Shown piece after piece: positions 9,536-18,938 of a DNA stretch of 64,000 nucleotides; the stretch's first letter is position 1, and the number at the start of each line of letters is the position of its first letter. Where the stretch lies: NCBI RefSeq assembly GCF_001458735.1, contig NZ_CZQA01000009.1, forward strand, positions 124,001 through 188,000, given 5' to 3'. Below the pieces are notes generated by a model, which saw only the letters and a program-made list of their open reading frames with translations, was not told the origin of the DNA and ran no database searches. The position numbers and the translations under genes are program-made. This DNA is from Candidatus Nitrospira nitrosa (lineage in GTDB: Bacteria > Nitrospirota > Nitrospiria > Nitrospirales > Nitrospiraceae).

Positions 9536-10648
9536 CTAGGCATCCTGTGCATCAGGATTGCCTTGATACCAGATGAGTGACCGTTTCAAGCCTTCGTCGA
9601 GAGCGACACTGGGGTGATAGCCTAGATGGTTACGCGCTTTGGTGATGACGGGACAGCGTCGATTTGGGTTATCGATAAGATAGCTCGCATCTTCACTTGC
9701 CCGACGAATGACTCTTCCCTTGTACCCGAAAAGATCTTTGGCAAACGCCGTCAACTTTTCTGCTAACTCACCCATTGAAATTTCAGGTGTTTCGACACCG
9801 ATGTTGTACGCTTCACCGTGATGTCCTTTGACAAGAGCCTTGTAGTACCCGGTCACGGCATCCGACGAATAACAAAATGTTCGTTTTGGTGATCCATCTG
9901 AGAGCATTACAATGTCTCGATCACTCATAATGTCCCGCGCAAAGTCAGGAATGACACGACGATCACTAATCTTCAGGCCAGGACCGTAGTTGTTGAATGG
10001 TCTTGCGACCTTCACAGGGATTCCATACTGATGTGCAAAATTGACGCACAATGTTTCACCATACCGCTTTGCCTCGTCATAGCAGGCACGCGGGCCGGTA
10101 CATGACACGAACCCACGATAGGTTTCCGGGGTCGGAATATTGTCCGGCGTCGGATCTCCATAAATTTCACTGCTTGAAAAAAATAGGAACCCTTCGACTG
10201 GGGTCTTCGTGGATTGTTGATTGCGGGCGTACTCGAGCAACATGCGCAGGCCGTTGACGTTCGCATCCATGGTCCCGATAGGATCTCGTTTATAGTATGT
10301 CGGCGATGCGATCGAGGCTGCATGGATGACAAACTGAATATCACCCACATTGGCCGGAAGCGGACTACGAATATCGTGCCGTACCAGCAACAGATTGCGA
10401 TCCTTTTCCAACTCCGAAAGCCACCCAGGCATACCTCGACTAAAGTTATCGAATACCACGACTTGGATTGGAGACTCGCCCAGATCGTTATGGGCGTTCC
10501 AGTGCAGCACGGCCTGAACAAAGTAATGTCCAAGGAAACCGGCTCCACCCGTAATCAAGATGCGCTTTCCTGAGAGTGCCGTGAACTCTTCCTTCAGGTC
10601 TCTACACATCCGATCAAGATCACCCTGTACGACGTCATTGGAATTCAT
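9536..10648 (-). CDS. UDP-glucuronate decarboxylase-like epimerase (extended SDR)
   Basis: This 370-residue extended SDR has the NAD motif ITGGAGFLGHYF near residue 32. SSSEIYGDP followed by CYDEAKRYGETL near residue 200 holds the Tyr-x-x-x-Lys pair in the context typical of UDP-glucuronate decarboxylases (UXS), which make UDP-xylose. The C-terminal VIRRASEDASYLIDNPNRRCPVITKAR region also fits nucleotide-sugar decarboxylases. It is somewhat longer than most bacterial UXS, with an extra N-terminal stretch of about 25 residues. GAGG lies about nine bases before the ATG. A related 4,6-dehydratase function remains possible. Confidence 0.8.
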   Translation of the reverse strand: MNSNDVVQGDLDRMCRDLKEEFTALSGKRILITGGAGFLGHYFVQAVLHWNAHNDLGESPIQVVVFDNFSRGMPGWLSELEKDRNLLLVRHDIRSPLPANVGDIQFVIHAASIASPTYYKRDPIGTMDANVNGLRMLLEYARNQQSTKTPVEGFLFFSSSEIYGDPTPDNIPTPETYRGFVSCTGPRACYDEAKRYGETLCVNFAHQYGIPVKVARPFNNYGPGLKISDRRVIPDFARDIMSDRDIVMLSDGSPKRTFCYSSDAVTGYYKALVKGHHGEAYNIGVETPEISMGELAEKLTAFAKDLFGYKGRVIRRASEDASYLIDNPNRRCPVITKARNHLGYHPSVALDEGLKRSLIWYQGNPDAQDA

Positions 10649-10798
10649 CTTGACGATCCTCTTCCTTGTTAACCAAGTGTGAAATAGTCATCGCGTTCAT
10701 AGGAGGCCAAACTGCGGAGCATTACCTGGTTGGTCTCACCACTTCAATGTGAGTGCTCAGGTAGGAAGCAATCTAAACGTCGTTGGATATGTCGAGGG

Positions 10799-12007
10799 TC
10801 AATTCGCGGAGGACGCTTCGACCGAGAGGGCACGCAACACCTCGGACACCACCCTGTCTTGTTGGATGGTGGTGAGTCCAGGGAACATCGGAAGCGACAG
10901 AATATGTCCCACTGACCGCTCGGTGACCGGAAAGTCGCCGACTCGAAACCCGAGTTCTTTGTACGCTTTTGTGAGGTGCAGTGCGACAGGATAATGAATC
11001 CCTGTCCCGATACCAACGTCGTTCAGATTTTGTTGGAGTCGCGCACGGTCGTCAACCTGCACAACATAGAGATGATAGACCGACCGTGCCCAGCTTGGCT
11101 GATGTGGTAACGTGACGAGCCCCTCAGCTCCTGCGAACAACTTGGCGTATCGCTCTGCCGCTTGACGGCGTTGTTCGTTCCATGTTGCAAGATGTTTTAG
11201 TTTGACCTGCAGGAATCCTGCCTGGATCGCATCAAGCCGACCATTATAGCCTTCGATGTCATGGAAGTACTTTTTGGATTGTCCGTGGTCCCGCAAGAGT
11301 CGGCAAGTATGGGTGAGCTGTTCATCATTGGTCGTCATTGCTCCGGCCTCACCGCAGGCTCCCAGATTCTTGCCAGGATAAAAGCTGAATGCAGCGGCAT
11401 GTCCCATTGACCCGGCCTTGCACCAGCGATTCTCCTTCTGTGAAAAGTACTCCGCTCCCTGTGCTTGGCAGGCATCCTCAACCACTTTGAGGTTGTACTG
11501 GGTCGCCAACTCAAGAATGGGGTCCATGTCAGCCATCTGGCCATAGAGATGGACTGGAACAATGGCCGTGATCGGTCTGCCGGTTGCATTGTGTGAGACT
11601 TGTCGTGTCTTTGGATTCCACCTGCATTTGCGTTCCAGATACTCGCGCAATTGCTCAGGATCCATGGTGTAGGTTTTCGAATCGACATCGACGAAATCTG
11701 GACGGGCGCCTGCTTGAGAGATGGCTTCGGTCGTGGCAATAAATGTATTAGGAACGGTAATGACGATGTCTCCGGACTTCACACCGGCCGCGATGAGGGC
11801 GAACCGAAGGGCGTCAGTGCCACTTCCCAGGCCAACACAGAATCTTGCCTCGCAGAATCTGGCAAACTCTTCTTCAAAGCCTTGCACCATCGGACCGCCA
11901 ATAAACCCAGCGCTCTTGAGAGCGGTTTTCAGTACGTCAACCAGCTCGTCCTGTAACTGACGATGAACTGAGACCAGATCCAAAAACGGGATGTTTTCGT
12001 TACTCAT
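10799..12007 (-). CDS. DegT/DnrJ/EryC1/StrS family PLP-dependent sugar aminotransferase
   Basis: This 402-residue type I aminotransferase-fold protein has the substrate/PLP segment VGLGSGTDALRFAL near residue 58 and the PLP-binding lysine in FSFYPGKNLGACGEAGA near residue 205. Members transaminate keto sugars on nucleotide carriers to make amino sugars. The start overlaps the stop of the upstream acyltransferase gene in an ATGA junction, suggesting that the new amino group is N-acylated by that partner. Confidence 0.92.
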   Translation of the reverse strand: MSNENIPFLDLVSVHRQLQDELVDVLKTALKSAGFIGGPMVQGFEEEFARFCEARFCVGLGSGTDALRFALIAAGVKSGDIVITVPNTFIATTEAISQAGARPDFVDVDSKTYTMDPEQLREYLERKCRWNPKTRQVSHNATGRPITAIVPVHLYGQMADMDPILELATQYNLKVVEDACQAQGAEYFSQKENRWCKAGSMGHAAAFSFYPGKNLGACGEAGAMTTNDEQLTHTCRLLRDHGQSKKYFHDIEGYNGRLDAIQAGFLQVKLKHLATWNEQRRQAAERYAKLFAGAEGLVTLPHQPSWARSVYHLYVVQVDDRARLQQNLNDVGIGTGIHYPVALHLTKAYKELGFRVGDFPVTERSVGHILSLPMFPGLTTIQQDRVVSEVLRALSVEASSAN

Positions 12008-12609
12008 TGCTGCCCCCTTGATTCAAAATATCGCATTACCCTACCTGGATTCCCTGATACGACGGCATGGGCCGGCACGTCTTTCGTCACGACTGCACCG
12101 GCTCCGATGAGCGCATATTCTCCGATCACCACGTTGGCAAGAATCGTCACTCCTGACCCGATCGATGCTCCCCGTTTCACCAGCGTTGTTTCGACTCTCC
12201 AATCGGCTTCAGTCTGGAGAGCCCCGTTGGTGGTGGCGCGAGGAAACATATCATTGACGAATGTGACGTTGTGTCCGATAAAGACCTCGTCTTCAATCGT
12301 CACCCCCTCGCAAATGAACGTATGGCTCGATATCTTGCATCGTTTCCCGACTTTGGCGTTTTTTTGAATCTCCACAAATGCTCCGATTTTGGTGTCGTCG
12401 CCCACTTCACACCCATAAAGATTGATGAATTTTGAGAATTTCACATTCTTCCCAAGCCTGACATCTGGTGCAATGCAGGTAAACGCGTTAGAGGCTGTCG
12501 TACTCGTCTTCGAATCCTCAGTCGAACTCGGCATAGACGGCTCTACCGTACCGTCCTGCACAGTATCAAGGTCAGCACAGACGAGTAAGCGTTTCGGTGC
12601 ATGTTCCAT
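12004..12609 (-). CDS. Left-handed beta-helix acyltransferase (WbbJ/WlbB-like)
   Basis: This 201-residue protein has repeated hexapeptide patterns ([LIV]-G-x-x-x-x) throughout, such as VGDDTKIGAFVEIQKNAKVG and GVTILANVVIGEYALIGAGA, ending with PAHAVVSGNPGRVMRY, typical of sugar N- or O-acetyltransferases. Adjacent to a DegT aminotransferase it most likely acetylates the amino sugar, as WlbB/WbpD-type enzymes do. The ATG at 12609 has AAGGA about eight bases upstream; a longer frame to 12642 starts at a GTG without support. Confidence 0.88.
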   Translation of the reverse strand: MEHAPKRLLVCADLDTVQDGTVEPSMPSSTEDSKTSTTASNAFTCIAPDVRLGKNVKFSKFINLYGCEVGDDTKIGAFVEIQKNAKVGKRCKISSHTFICEGVTIEDEVFIGHNVTFVNDMFPRATTNGALQTEADWRVETTLVKRGASIGSGVTILANVVIGEYALIGAGAVVTKDVPAHAVVSGNPGRVMRYFESRGQQ

Positions 12610-12747
12610 AGAGTTCGTCCTTATGATGCTGCCACCTGCCACAAGCCAACTATGGTGAGCAGATGTACGAGATGTCGTGATAGCAACCGAGAAATTAGGA
12701 CTGTGGCAAGAAATGAGGCGAACTGTGCTGACGATTCGTACGCCCTA

Positions 12748-15084
12748 CTACTTCACTTTCTCAATTAAACGCTCCGAGGCATAGGGCATGGCATACCCGT
12801 ATATATGGTGAGCCATGCTCTGCGCATCGACTCTGTTAAGAATCACTTGCTGACGCGTCGCCAAGCTCAACATTGTGAAAGCTTTTCGCACAAGATTCCG
12901 TGGCGTAGATCCTGCCCGGATCACCCACACAATCTCGTCGGCTAGACTCGCCAAGATACCTACGCTTGCGCTGGATAAGACCGGTGGCGTATTCAGGAAG
13001 ATATACTGAAATTGTTCCCGCAGTGTCGGCAAAATCGATTTCAACTGTTGGATTCTCCAAAGCTCATTATATTCACCTGTCAGTCCCCCAGCCGCCAAGA
13101 TTGAGCATGCTGACTCATCGATCACTGATAAACAGTTCTCGAGTGACGTCTGACCATCCAAGAGCTCCGTCAATCCTGCTCGAGCTGGAATCCTGGCATA
13201 GTGATGAAGAGCCGGCCGTTGAAAGTCACAATCGATCAGCAGAGTCCTTTTTCCAAGATCTCGTGCCATCGTATAGCCAAGATTGACCACCGTCGTCGTT
13301 TTCCCTTCGCCCATGAGCGCACTGGCGATTTCTACCACCGTAGAATGGCGTCCTTCACTCGAGAGCGCCAGTTTGGTTGCCGCCATTCGATATTGTTCGG
13401 CAGCAATTGAACGGGGTTGCCACTTGGTCACTAGGCTTAGGTTTTCCGATGTGAGCGCATGTCGACTACCGTTTGGTTTGCTTGTCGCTAAGGCATGGGG
13501 GCTGTCTTTCGTAGCAGGAAGACCAATTTGTGACGGTATCTTGATCTGAGGGCTTACGGTTAGGAATTCAGGTATGCTTGCCAACACCTGGATGCCGGGT
13601 AAGAGTTCCACTTCTTCTCTTCGCTTAAACGTTGGATTCAATTGATCGATTCCTAGCGCTAGGGCAATGCCGAGACCACCTCCTCCTATGAAGCCAAATA
13701 TCATGATCGCCAATCGATTGGGTTTCTCGGCTTTTTGAGGAAGATTAGCTGGGTCCATGACACGAATCTGTTCACCTTGCTGACGTTTCTCAAGATTTTC
13801 AGCTACGCGAGCGTTCAAGCGTTTATCCAGCAAGGCTTGGTAGTTCTTCTGCATGTTGTCGTAGTCGCGGACCAGAATCATTAATTGCTGTTCATGCGAC
13901 GGTGTTCGCTCGACTCTGTTCTCTAATTCTCTCATGTCTCGCTTGATTCGGGCTTCCTTTGCCTTGAGATTCGTGATGTCCAGTCTGACCTCGTCCATTT
14001 GAGACGCAAGCTTCTGCGCTGATGAGTCAACTACTCTTCCCACTTCCACGTGGCGATCCAGTGGGGATTCTTTGGACTGCACAAAGTGTCTGTTCTCTGC
14101 AATACGGCTTTGGAGTTCTGCGATCTCTTCTTTGAGAGCGGCGACATCCGGGTAGGTGTCCTTGTACATCGCCATCAATGTCGCCAGCTGCTTTTGCAAC
14201 TCACTCAAGCGAACGATCAGTGGATCTTGAACCGACTGACTTCTCACAGAAGGCATCAGTGGGCTGGACGCACGGTCTTTCATTTCATACTGCTCATATT
14301 GCGTCAGCGTCTTTTCAAAAAGGCTCTGTCGCGCAGTGAGGCTGTGGATGGTCTCAGTGGTTGTGTTGAGTTCTGTCTGTAGTCGATCTAATGTCCTGAG
14401 GTTCGCCTCCTTCTGCTCTGGAAGCTCAGTGACATAGCGCGTCTTGAATTCGCTGATGGCACGTTCCTTCACCTCCAAGAGCCGTTGTGCATCCTGCAAC
14501 TCTTGCTCTAGAAAGGATGAGACGCTCGTCACAAGCTGCTCACGAACTCTGGAGTTTTCCTCAACAAATAATGCAGCGAGTTTTTCCGTCACCTTCATGG
14601 CCGTCATGGGATCTTCGTGGGCGAATGAAATAGAGATGGCTTCGACACTCTTGCCCCAGGTGCTGGGGGTGCCAACGGTCTCTACCTTAATCATTCTACG
14701 CAAGGTCTCAATCGCTGACTCAATCCCTTCGCGCCGGATTTGTGCCTCATAGGGTTTGTACTCTTCTAGAATGCGACTAAGAAATGTCCGACTCAGTACT
14801 TGCTGCTGAATGGTCGTGAGCCGCTGTTCAATATTGGCTCCTCCGATGCCCTTGACGTAGTCTTCAGGGATCTTCTGATTTTCGATCAAGATCAGGGTGC
14901 TGGAGCGATAACTTTTTGGCAGGGCAACACACAAAAAGGCAGCAATGCCGACCCCTGCCACAAGCGAGCCCAGCACGACCCATTTCCGACGGATGATGTT
15001 ACGCCAATATCCTTGGATCAGCACCGGCAAAGGATCTGACGGTGGGTCGTAAAGAGGAGAAAGCTCGATGTCGCTCGTAGTCAT
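12748..15084 (-). CDS. Polysaccharide co-polymerase/BY-kinase fusion (Wzc/GumC type)
   Basis: This 778-residue inner-membrane protein has a Wzz domain with a transmembrane segment near residues 38-55, a long periplasmic coiled coil (about 190-430), a second membrane segment near 455-475 and a cytoplasmic CpsD/CapB-like kinase domain. Walker A is MGEGKTT at 591-597 and Walker A' is LLIDCDF near 616-621. The Walker B-like segment is FLNTPP, with Asn698 where the family normally has Asp. The C-terminal tail has few tyrosines (762, 764, 768) compared with the tyrosine cluster of E. coli Wzc. It should control chain length with the Wza-type exporter encoded two genes upstream. Kinase activity is doubtful. 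Confidence 0.92.
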   Translation of the reverse strand: MTTSDIELSPLYDPPSDPLPVLIQGYWRNIIRRKWVVLGSLVAGVGIAAFLCVALPKSYRSSTLILIENQKIPEDYVKGIGGANIEQRLTTIQQQVLSRTFLSRILEEYKPYEAQIRREGIESAIETLRRMIKVETVGTPSTWGKSVEAISISFAHEDPMTAMKVTEKLAALFVEENSRVREQLVTSVSSFLEQELQDAQRLLEVKERAISEFKTRYVTELPEQKEANLRTLDRLQTELNTTTETIHSLTARQSLFEKTLTQYEQYEMKDRASSPLMPSVRSQSVQDPLIVRLSELQKQLATLMAMYKDTYPDVAALKEEIAELQSRIAENRHFVQSKESPLDRHVEVGRVVDSSAQKLASQMDEVRLDITNLKAKEARIKRDMRELENRVERTPSHEQQLMILVRDYDNMQKNYQALLDKRLNARVAENLEKRQQGEQIRVMDPANLPQKAEKPNRLAIMIFGFIGGGGLGIALALGIDQLNPTFKRREEVELLPGIQVLASIPEFLTVSPQIKIPSQIGLPATKDSPHALATSKPNGSRHALTSENLSLVTKWQPRSIAAEQYRMAATKLALSSEGRHSTVVEIASALMGEGKTTTVVNLGYTMARDLGKRTLLIDCDFQRPALHHYARIPARAGLTELLDGQTSLENCLSVIDESACSILAAGGLTGEYNELWRIQQLKSILPTLREQFQYIFLNTPPVLSSASVGILASLADEIVWVIRAGSTPRNLVRKAFTMLSLATRQQVILNRVDAQSMAHHIYGYAMPYASERLIEKVK

Positions 15085-15098
15085 ATCTTCTTCACTAC

Positions 15099-16463
15099 TT
15101 AGTAGAATGCCTTCGCGAGTGCGAGTTGTCCCACGTGTCTGTCGAAAGCAAAATGGACTCCTCTGAATACATTATCAACATTCTGGTAACTGTAGGTTAG
15201 CGTGAGAAACGTGTCCTGGGTCACGCGGTAGAGCACCCCCCCCGTTCCCCCCACAGTCGTCCAGGAGAGGCTGCTTCCAGAATTAGACCCGTACTCGTTG
15301 GCAACGCTAAAGTTCCCCCCAAACAGAACGATCACATCGTCAATCGGGGTACTCTGAGTGATATTACACGATACCATGTGATTGAGTAGTGCCACGCTTT
15401 GGAACTGAAACGATGGGGCTATGCCGGTTCGATATGCGAGGGTTAGCGATGTTGTCGGGTTCTTCCAGAGAATGGCGAGACTGCCGATTGGTGCGATCAC
15501 TGGGGAGAAGGGCACCCCATTCAACTCACCTGACAGGAGCTGCACGCCACCAGTGGTATCAACGCTCACGGTAGGGGAAAACTTGTGAGTCCACCCCAAG
15601 ATACCGCCTCGCGCGCTAAACGAGCCCAGTCGACCTTGGTCAAATTCATTCGCAGTAAAATCCACTCTCAAAGCGTCGTACAGAGAGACCTGCGTTAGGA
15701 GACCGGCAGTGTAGGTGGAAACGTTTTGGCTGATCAGGCTCGTGGCCTGCTGAACCTCCGATGCTCCATAATGGATAAAGCTATTTGTGAAGCTTCCAGT
15801 CAATTTGATCTTTCCGGTGAGCGGAAGCTCGAGAACAGTGTTGACGCTGTTGGAACTTGTATTGGCACGGGTTGCCTGGAAGCCTGCGACGAAAGGGTTT
15901 GCCTGTATGCCTGATTGGTCGCCCAGAAGAAACGCTGGGGGCTGGGGACTATAAAAATACGTATCGGATACGGTGAGCCTCGCCCCTGGTCTCCATCGGC
16001 TTAAGAGATTGCTCAGGTCCAGCGTCGCACCGGCGTTGGCTCCCACATAACTGAGTCCTGTATTGATCGCGTAATACCCACCGACTGCTCCCACAACAGC
16101 ATTTAACTTCACCAGATTTTCTTGAGAGGTATATAATGCTCTCACTTGCGGCACGATTGTCGTGACGAAATCCTCCGGCGTCAGACCACGAAGCTGGCTC
16201 TTTGGTGCAAAAAATACATTACTGTCGTATCGCTCAGAAACTTGAATCGACGGAACCAGACGTAACCCATCACCGGTCCGCCTTAAACTGGGATCGGTCG
16301 CCCCGCCGAACGCTGTTCCTGGAATAATCGGCATTCCTCCACCCATCCCACCACCAGTTGCTCCACCGATTTCACCTATCTGCGCGTGACTGAGCGAGGA
16401 CCACCCCACACCTATCCCAAGGATGAGGCCTGCGATATGCACACGAAACCATCTTTTGCTCAC
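15099..16463 (-). CDS. Outer-membrane beta-barrel protein of the exopolysaccharide locus
   Basis: This 454-residue protein has a signal peptide (about residues 1-27, ending SLSHA-Q), a Gly/Met-rich linker, and then alternating hydrophobic/polar strands with aromatic ends, finishing in a terminal Phe-Tyr. This is the pattern of outer-membrane barrels found beside exosortase-type polysaccharide operons. It directly abuts the Wza-type gene. It may form or assist the outer-membrane passage for polymer. No specific family function can be assigned. Confidence 0.75.
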   Translation of the reverse strand: MSKRWFRVHIAGLILGIGVGWSSLSHAQIGEIGGATGGGMGGGMPIIPGTAFGGATDPSLRRTGDGLRLVPSIQVSERYDSNVFFAPKSQLRGLTPEDFVTTIVPQVRALYTSQENLVKLNAVVGAVGGYYAINTGLSYVGANAGATLDLSNLLSRWRPGARLTVSDTYFYSPQPPAFLLGDQSGIQANPFVAGFQATRANTSSNSVNTVLELPLTGKIKLTGSFTNSFIHYGASEVQQATSLISQNVSTYTAGLLTQVSLYDALRVDFTANEFDQGRLGSFSARGGILGWTHKFSPTVSVDTTGGVQLLSGELNGVPFSPVIAPIGSLAILWKNPTTSLTLAYRTGIAPSFQFQSVALLNHMVSCNITQSTPIDDVIVLFGGNFSVANEYGSNSGSSLSWTTVGGTGGVLYRVTQDTFLTLTYSYQNVDNVFRGVHFAFDRHVGQLALAKAFY

Positions 16464-17135
16464 CTAGGGCACCACGATGACGTCGCCGCTTAGGAGTATG
16501 AAGTTTCCTGGTACAGCGACGCCTTTGACAATGTCGTCATACCGTACCGGAATTTCGATCTGGTGCTTCTCTTCATGCCCTACCGCCCCGGTGCTCACAT
16601 TCCGTAGTACCTTGATCTTGTTCTTGTTTGCAAAGGGTGCGAAGCCGCCCCCCAATGCAACGCCCTGCATGACATTGGCATACGATTTCAGCGGGTACTT
16701 CCCGGGCTTCAAAACTTCTCCCAAGACATAAATGAAGTAGCTGTTCACTTCTTTGACTTGAACCGTGACGATCGGTGATGACACGTATTCTGTGAGTCGC
16801 TCGCTGATGCGCTTGGCCAACATATTTGCCGTCAGGCCGGCAGCCGGCACGTCCCCAATAAGCGGCAGGGTGATCGTGCCATCTGGACGAATCGCCACCT
16901 CACCTGAGAGGTCGGGACTCTTCCAGACCGTCACTTTGAGTATGTCTTCTGGTCCAAGGAAGAAGTCAGATGGTTCGGTCAGGTGGACTTTATAATCCTC
17001 CCGTTTTTCTGCACATGCGATCACGCCAACCGCTATGGTAATGACAAGTATCACATCACGTAAGGCGCAGAGCCTCTGCATATTCCTGGCAATGGCCACC
17101 ATGTTTTGTCCTTGCGCTCTGATGTTTAGGTGCAT
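16464..17135 (-). CDS. Wza-type polysaccharide export lipoprotein
   Basis: This 223-residue protein has a lipoprotein signal with lipobox V-I-A-C near residue 41, then a Poly_export domain (YKVHLTEPSDFFLGPEDILKVTVWKSPDLSGEVAIRPDG split over residues 48-90) and a SLBB-like domain (YFIYVLGEVLKPGKYPL near 135). These proteins form or seed the outer-membrane exit pore. It is shorter than E. coli Wza, as is usual for one-SLBB exporters. A Met at residue 19 (start 17081) would give a more standard signal peptide; the true start is uncertain. Confidence 0.9.
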   Translation of the reverse strand: MHLNIRAQGQNMVAIARNMQRLCALRDVILVITIAVGVIACAEKREDYKVHLTEPSDFFLGPEDILKVTVWKSPDLSGEVAIRPDGTITLPLIGDVPAAGLTANMLAKRISERLTEYVSSPIVTVQVKEVNSYFIYVLGEVLKPGKYPLKSYANVMQGVALGGGFAPFANKNKIKVLRNVSTGAVGHEEKHQIEIPVRYDDIVKGVAVPGNFILLSGDVIVVP

Positions 17136-17164
17136 CGCTCGGCTACCAAAAAGATCAGGGTAAC

Positions 17165-17179
17165 CATCAGTGACTGATG
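17165..17179. repeat. Perfect short inverted repeat upstream of the Wza-type gene
   Basis: CATCAGT-G-ACTGATG is a 7-bp perfect dyad about 30 bases upstream of the Wza-type start on the minus strand, within the 233-base gap after the antiterminator gene. It could be an operator or a small RNA hairpin. No known binding protein can be named. Confidence 0.3.
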
Positions 17180-17368
17180 CGGGCTCAGGACTTGAAGGTC
17201 AAGTCAAAGGTCCGGATGAGAGAGATTTTCAGAGGTATCTCACAAATCAACCAGTGTTCTATTTCGTTCGTGCTGGGCCCGCGACCCTTCCCGTAACACT
17301 GGTTTGGCCCACTACGTTCGTGACATCAGCGCCATGAATATGTGTAAACGGGATTCAGGCTGGAAGAT

Positions 17369-17926
17369 TTACTGCAAGGAGACAACCTCATCAGCCTCGA
17401 TGTGGACTAGAGCGGCCTGCTGAATGAGGTGGGCACGGATGACAATGGCATGGTGATTGGATCTCCGCACGAGTTGCCCACGAAGTCCGGTCAGCGGACC
17501 TCGTATCACTTCAACCCAAGAGCCTTCTACCAAGTAATCGCAAGGTTCGATCATACGGTTGACGGAACAGATCTGCTGAATTGCAGCAATTTCTTCTGCC
17601 GGAATCGGTTCAGGTTTCGGGGTGCCGACGATGCGGATCACGCCCGGTGTTCGAAGAACGGCAAGGCTGTTGTCCAACACGAGCCTCGCAAAGCAATAGC
17701 CGGCAAAGAGCGGGAGATTCATCCACACCTTGCGGTCGGACCACTGGCGGCATTGTTTACCCAATGGAAGTAAGGGTTCGAGTCCTACTGCCAACAGCCG
17801 ATCTCGTACCAGCTTCTCGTGGCGAAAATGTGTCTGGACAGCGTACCATTCACCTGGAGTTGTCAGTGCATGTGACTGGCCTTGCTCTAGTATAATTTCT
17901 TGATCTTGCCCTAGAAGTATTCCCAT
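17369..17926 (-). CDS. NusG-like specialised antiterminator (RfaH/LoaP type)
   Basis: This 185-residue NusG paralogue has an NGN domain (WYAVQTHFRHEKLVRDRL near residue 28; FAGYCFARL near 75; RIVGTPKPEPIP near 95) and a C-terminal KOW region (EGSWVEVIRGPLTGLRGQL near 132). It is at the head of the exopolysaccharide cluster, the usual place for RfaH/LoaP/UpxY-type proteins that let RNA polymerase read through long operons. A general NusG would sit with secE and rplK, which are absent here. No ops-type recruitment element was recognised. Confidence 0.88.
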   Translation of the reverse strand: MGILLGQDQEIILEQGQSHALTTPGEWYAVQTHFRHEKLVRDRLLAVGLEPLLPLGKQCRQWSDRKVWMNLPLFAGYCFARLVLDNSLAVLRTPGVIRIVGTPKPEPIPAEEIAAIQQICSVNRMIEPCDYLVEGSWVEVIRGPLTGLRGQLVRRSNHHAIVIRAHLIQQAALVHIEADEVVSLQ

Positions 17927-18632
17927 GTTTGGTCCTATGAATAGGGTTTCCTTTTATGGTGCAGACACGAGATACAGCTTCGCCACGCAAGTCACAATCC
18001 CACTCCATCCAGAGCCATTCAGCAGTACTATATAGTGAGGTCATATGGAAGGATGATATAGTCCAAAAGATGGTGTTCTGCCTTGTCTTAAGCAAGAAGA
18101 ATAGGAATGACCCCCTACTTCCGAGGGGTGCCTATTCTTGGCGTGTTCTGTTTTATAAAATTTTTCTCTACAGGGTTGAGAAGAGAGGCTGGCAGCTTGT
18201 ACATCGGGCTGAGTTCGCCTAGCTTGTTTCCTCAACCAGTGCGTGAATTCAAAATTAGCGACGAGCTGATCTAGGGGTAGGTCAAAGCAAACAGATCACC
18301 GATTAGTTCTGAAATAAGTTGCTGTGTGAGTGTGTCAAGCCTCTCCATTACACCTTGGAGATAACTGGTATTTTAATGGTAACGTGTCTATAAGTAAGTA
18401 TAAATAGCTGTCATCACTCGCGTATCTCGTCACGAAACTTGTTCTCAAGGGTTGTTCTGTGAATGCAGATATTTGTTTGAGGTGTAGGCACGGGGGGCTC
18501 ATGTCTGGACCATCTCGAGCCAGAGCCGTGGGGCTGTTCAGAACGATAAACGAAGCATAAAGGCGGACTCTTTCTGGTTCTATGGAATGAAAGCGAGACA
18601 GATACCCTACCTATGAGGGGGGGATGGGCCTT
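17927..18632. other. Gene-poor leader region upstream of the exopolysaccharide operon
   Basis: About 700 bases without a convincing gene. The part next to the antiterminator gene is AT-rich and contains a 10-base palindrome ACTATATAGT at 18027-18036 and an AT-rich stretch near 18380-18420. The operon promoter is presumably here, but no hexamer pair stands out. Its length suggests a complex promoter or an untranslated leader. Confidence 0.4.
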
Positions 18633-18926
18633 TCAGAGGGGGGATCCGCCAGGGTTGGACAGTGGCTGACCAACTCTCAATGCTTCATGGCTGTTCAATA
18701 AGACCGCAACGATTGAAGGGGCGAGCCGGACACGACCTCTGCAGTGCGCGAGAATGCCGTTGGCGGTTTTGTCAATCAGTCTGCGAGAAACAGCTTCGCC
18801 AATACCCATCTGAAATGGAACTGGATGCGATGTGAAGCCTCGACTGCTTCCTCCAGGTGTTTTTAAAACCGACATGAAGTCCCTCTGTTCCGTCGACGAA
18901 GAGGTAAGCTCACGATTCTGTCTCAT
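18633..18926 (-). CDS. Doubtful small ORF, unknown function
   Basis: A 97-codon minus-strand frame sits between the leader region and a divergent secreted-protein gene. The product is basic and Ser/Gly/Pro-rich at both ends, with one hydrophobic stretch (LAPSIVAVLLN). I recognise no domain, signal peptide or convincing ribosome site. It may be a real small gene or chance; listed because nothing else explains the interval. Confidence 0.25.
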   Translation of the reverse strand: MRQNRELTSSSTEQRDFMSVLKTPGGSSRGFTSHPVPFQMGIGEAVSRRLIDKTANGILAHCRGRVRLAPSIVAVLLNSHEALRVGQPLSNPGGSPL

Positions 18927-18938
18927 GATTGTTCAACG

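Noticed and set aside
17136-18100. Search for an ops/JUMPstart element for the NusG-like protein
   Set aside because: No GGCGGTAGCGT-like sequence found on the coding strand.
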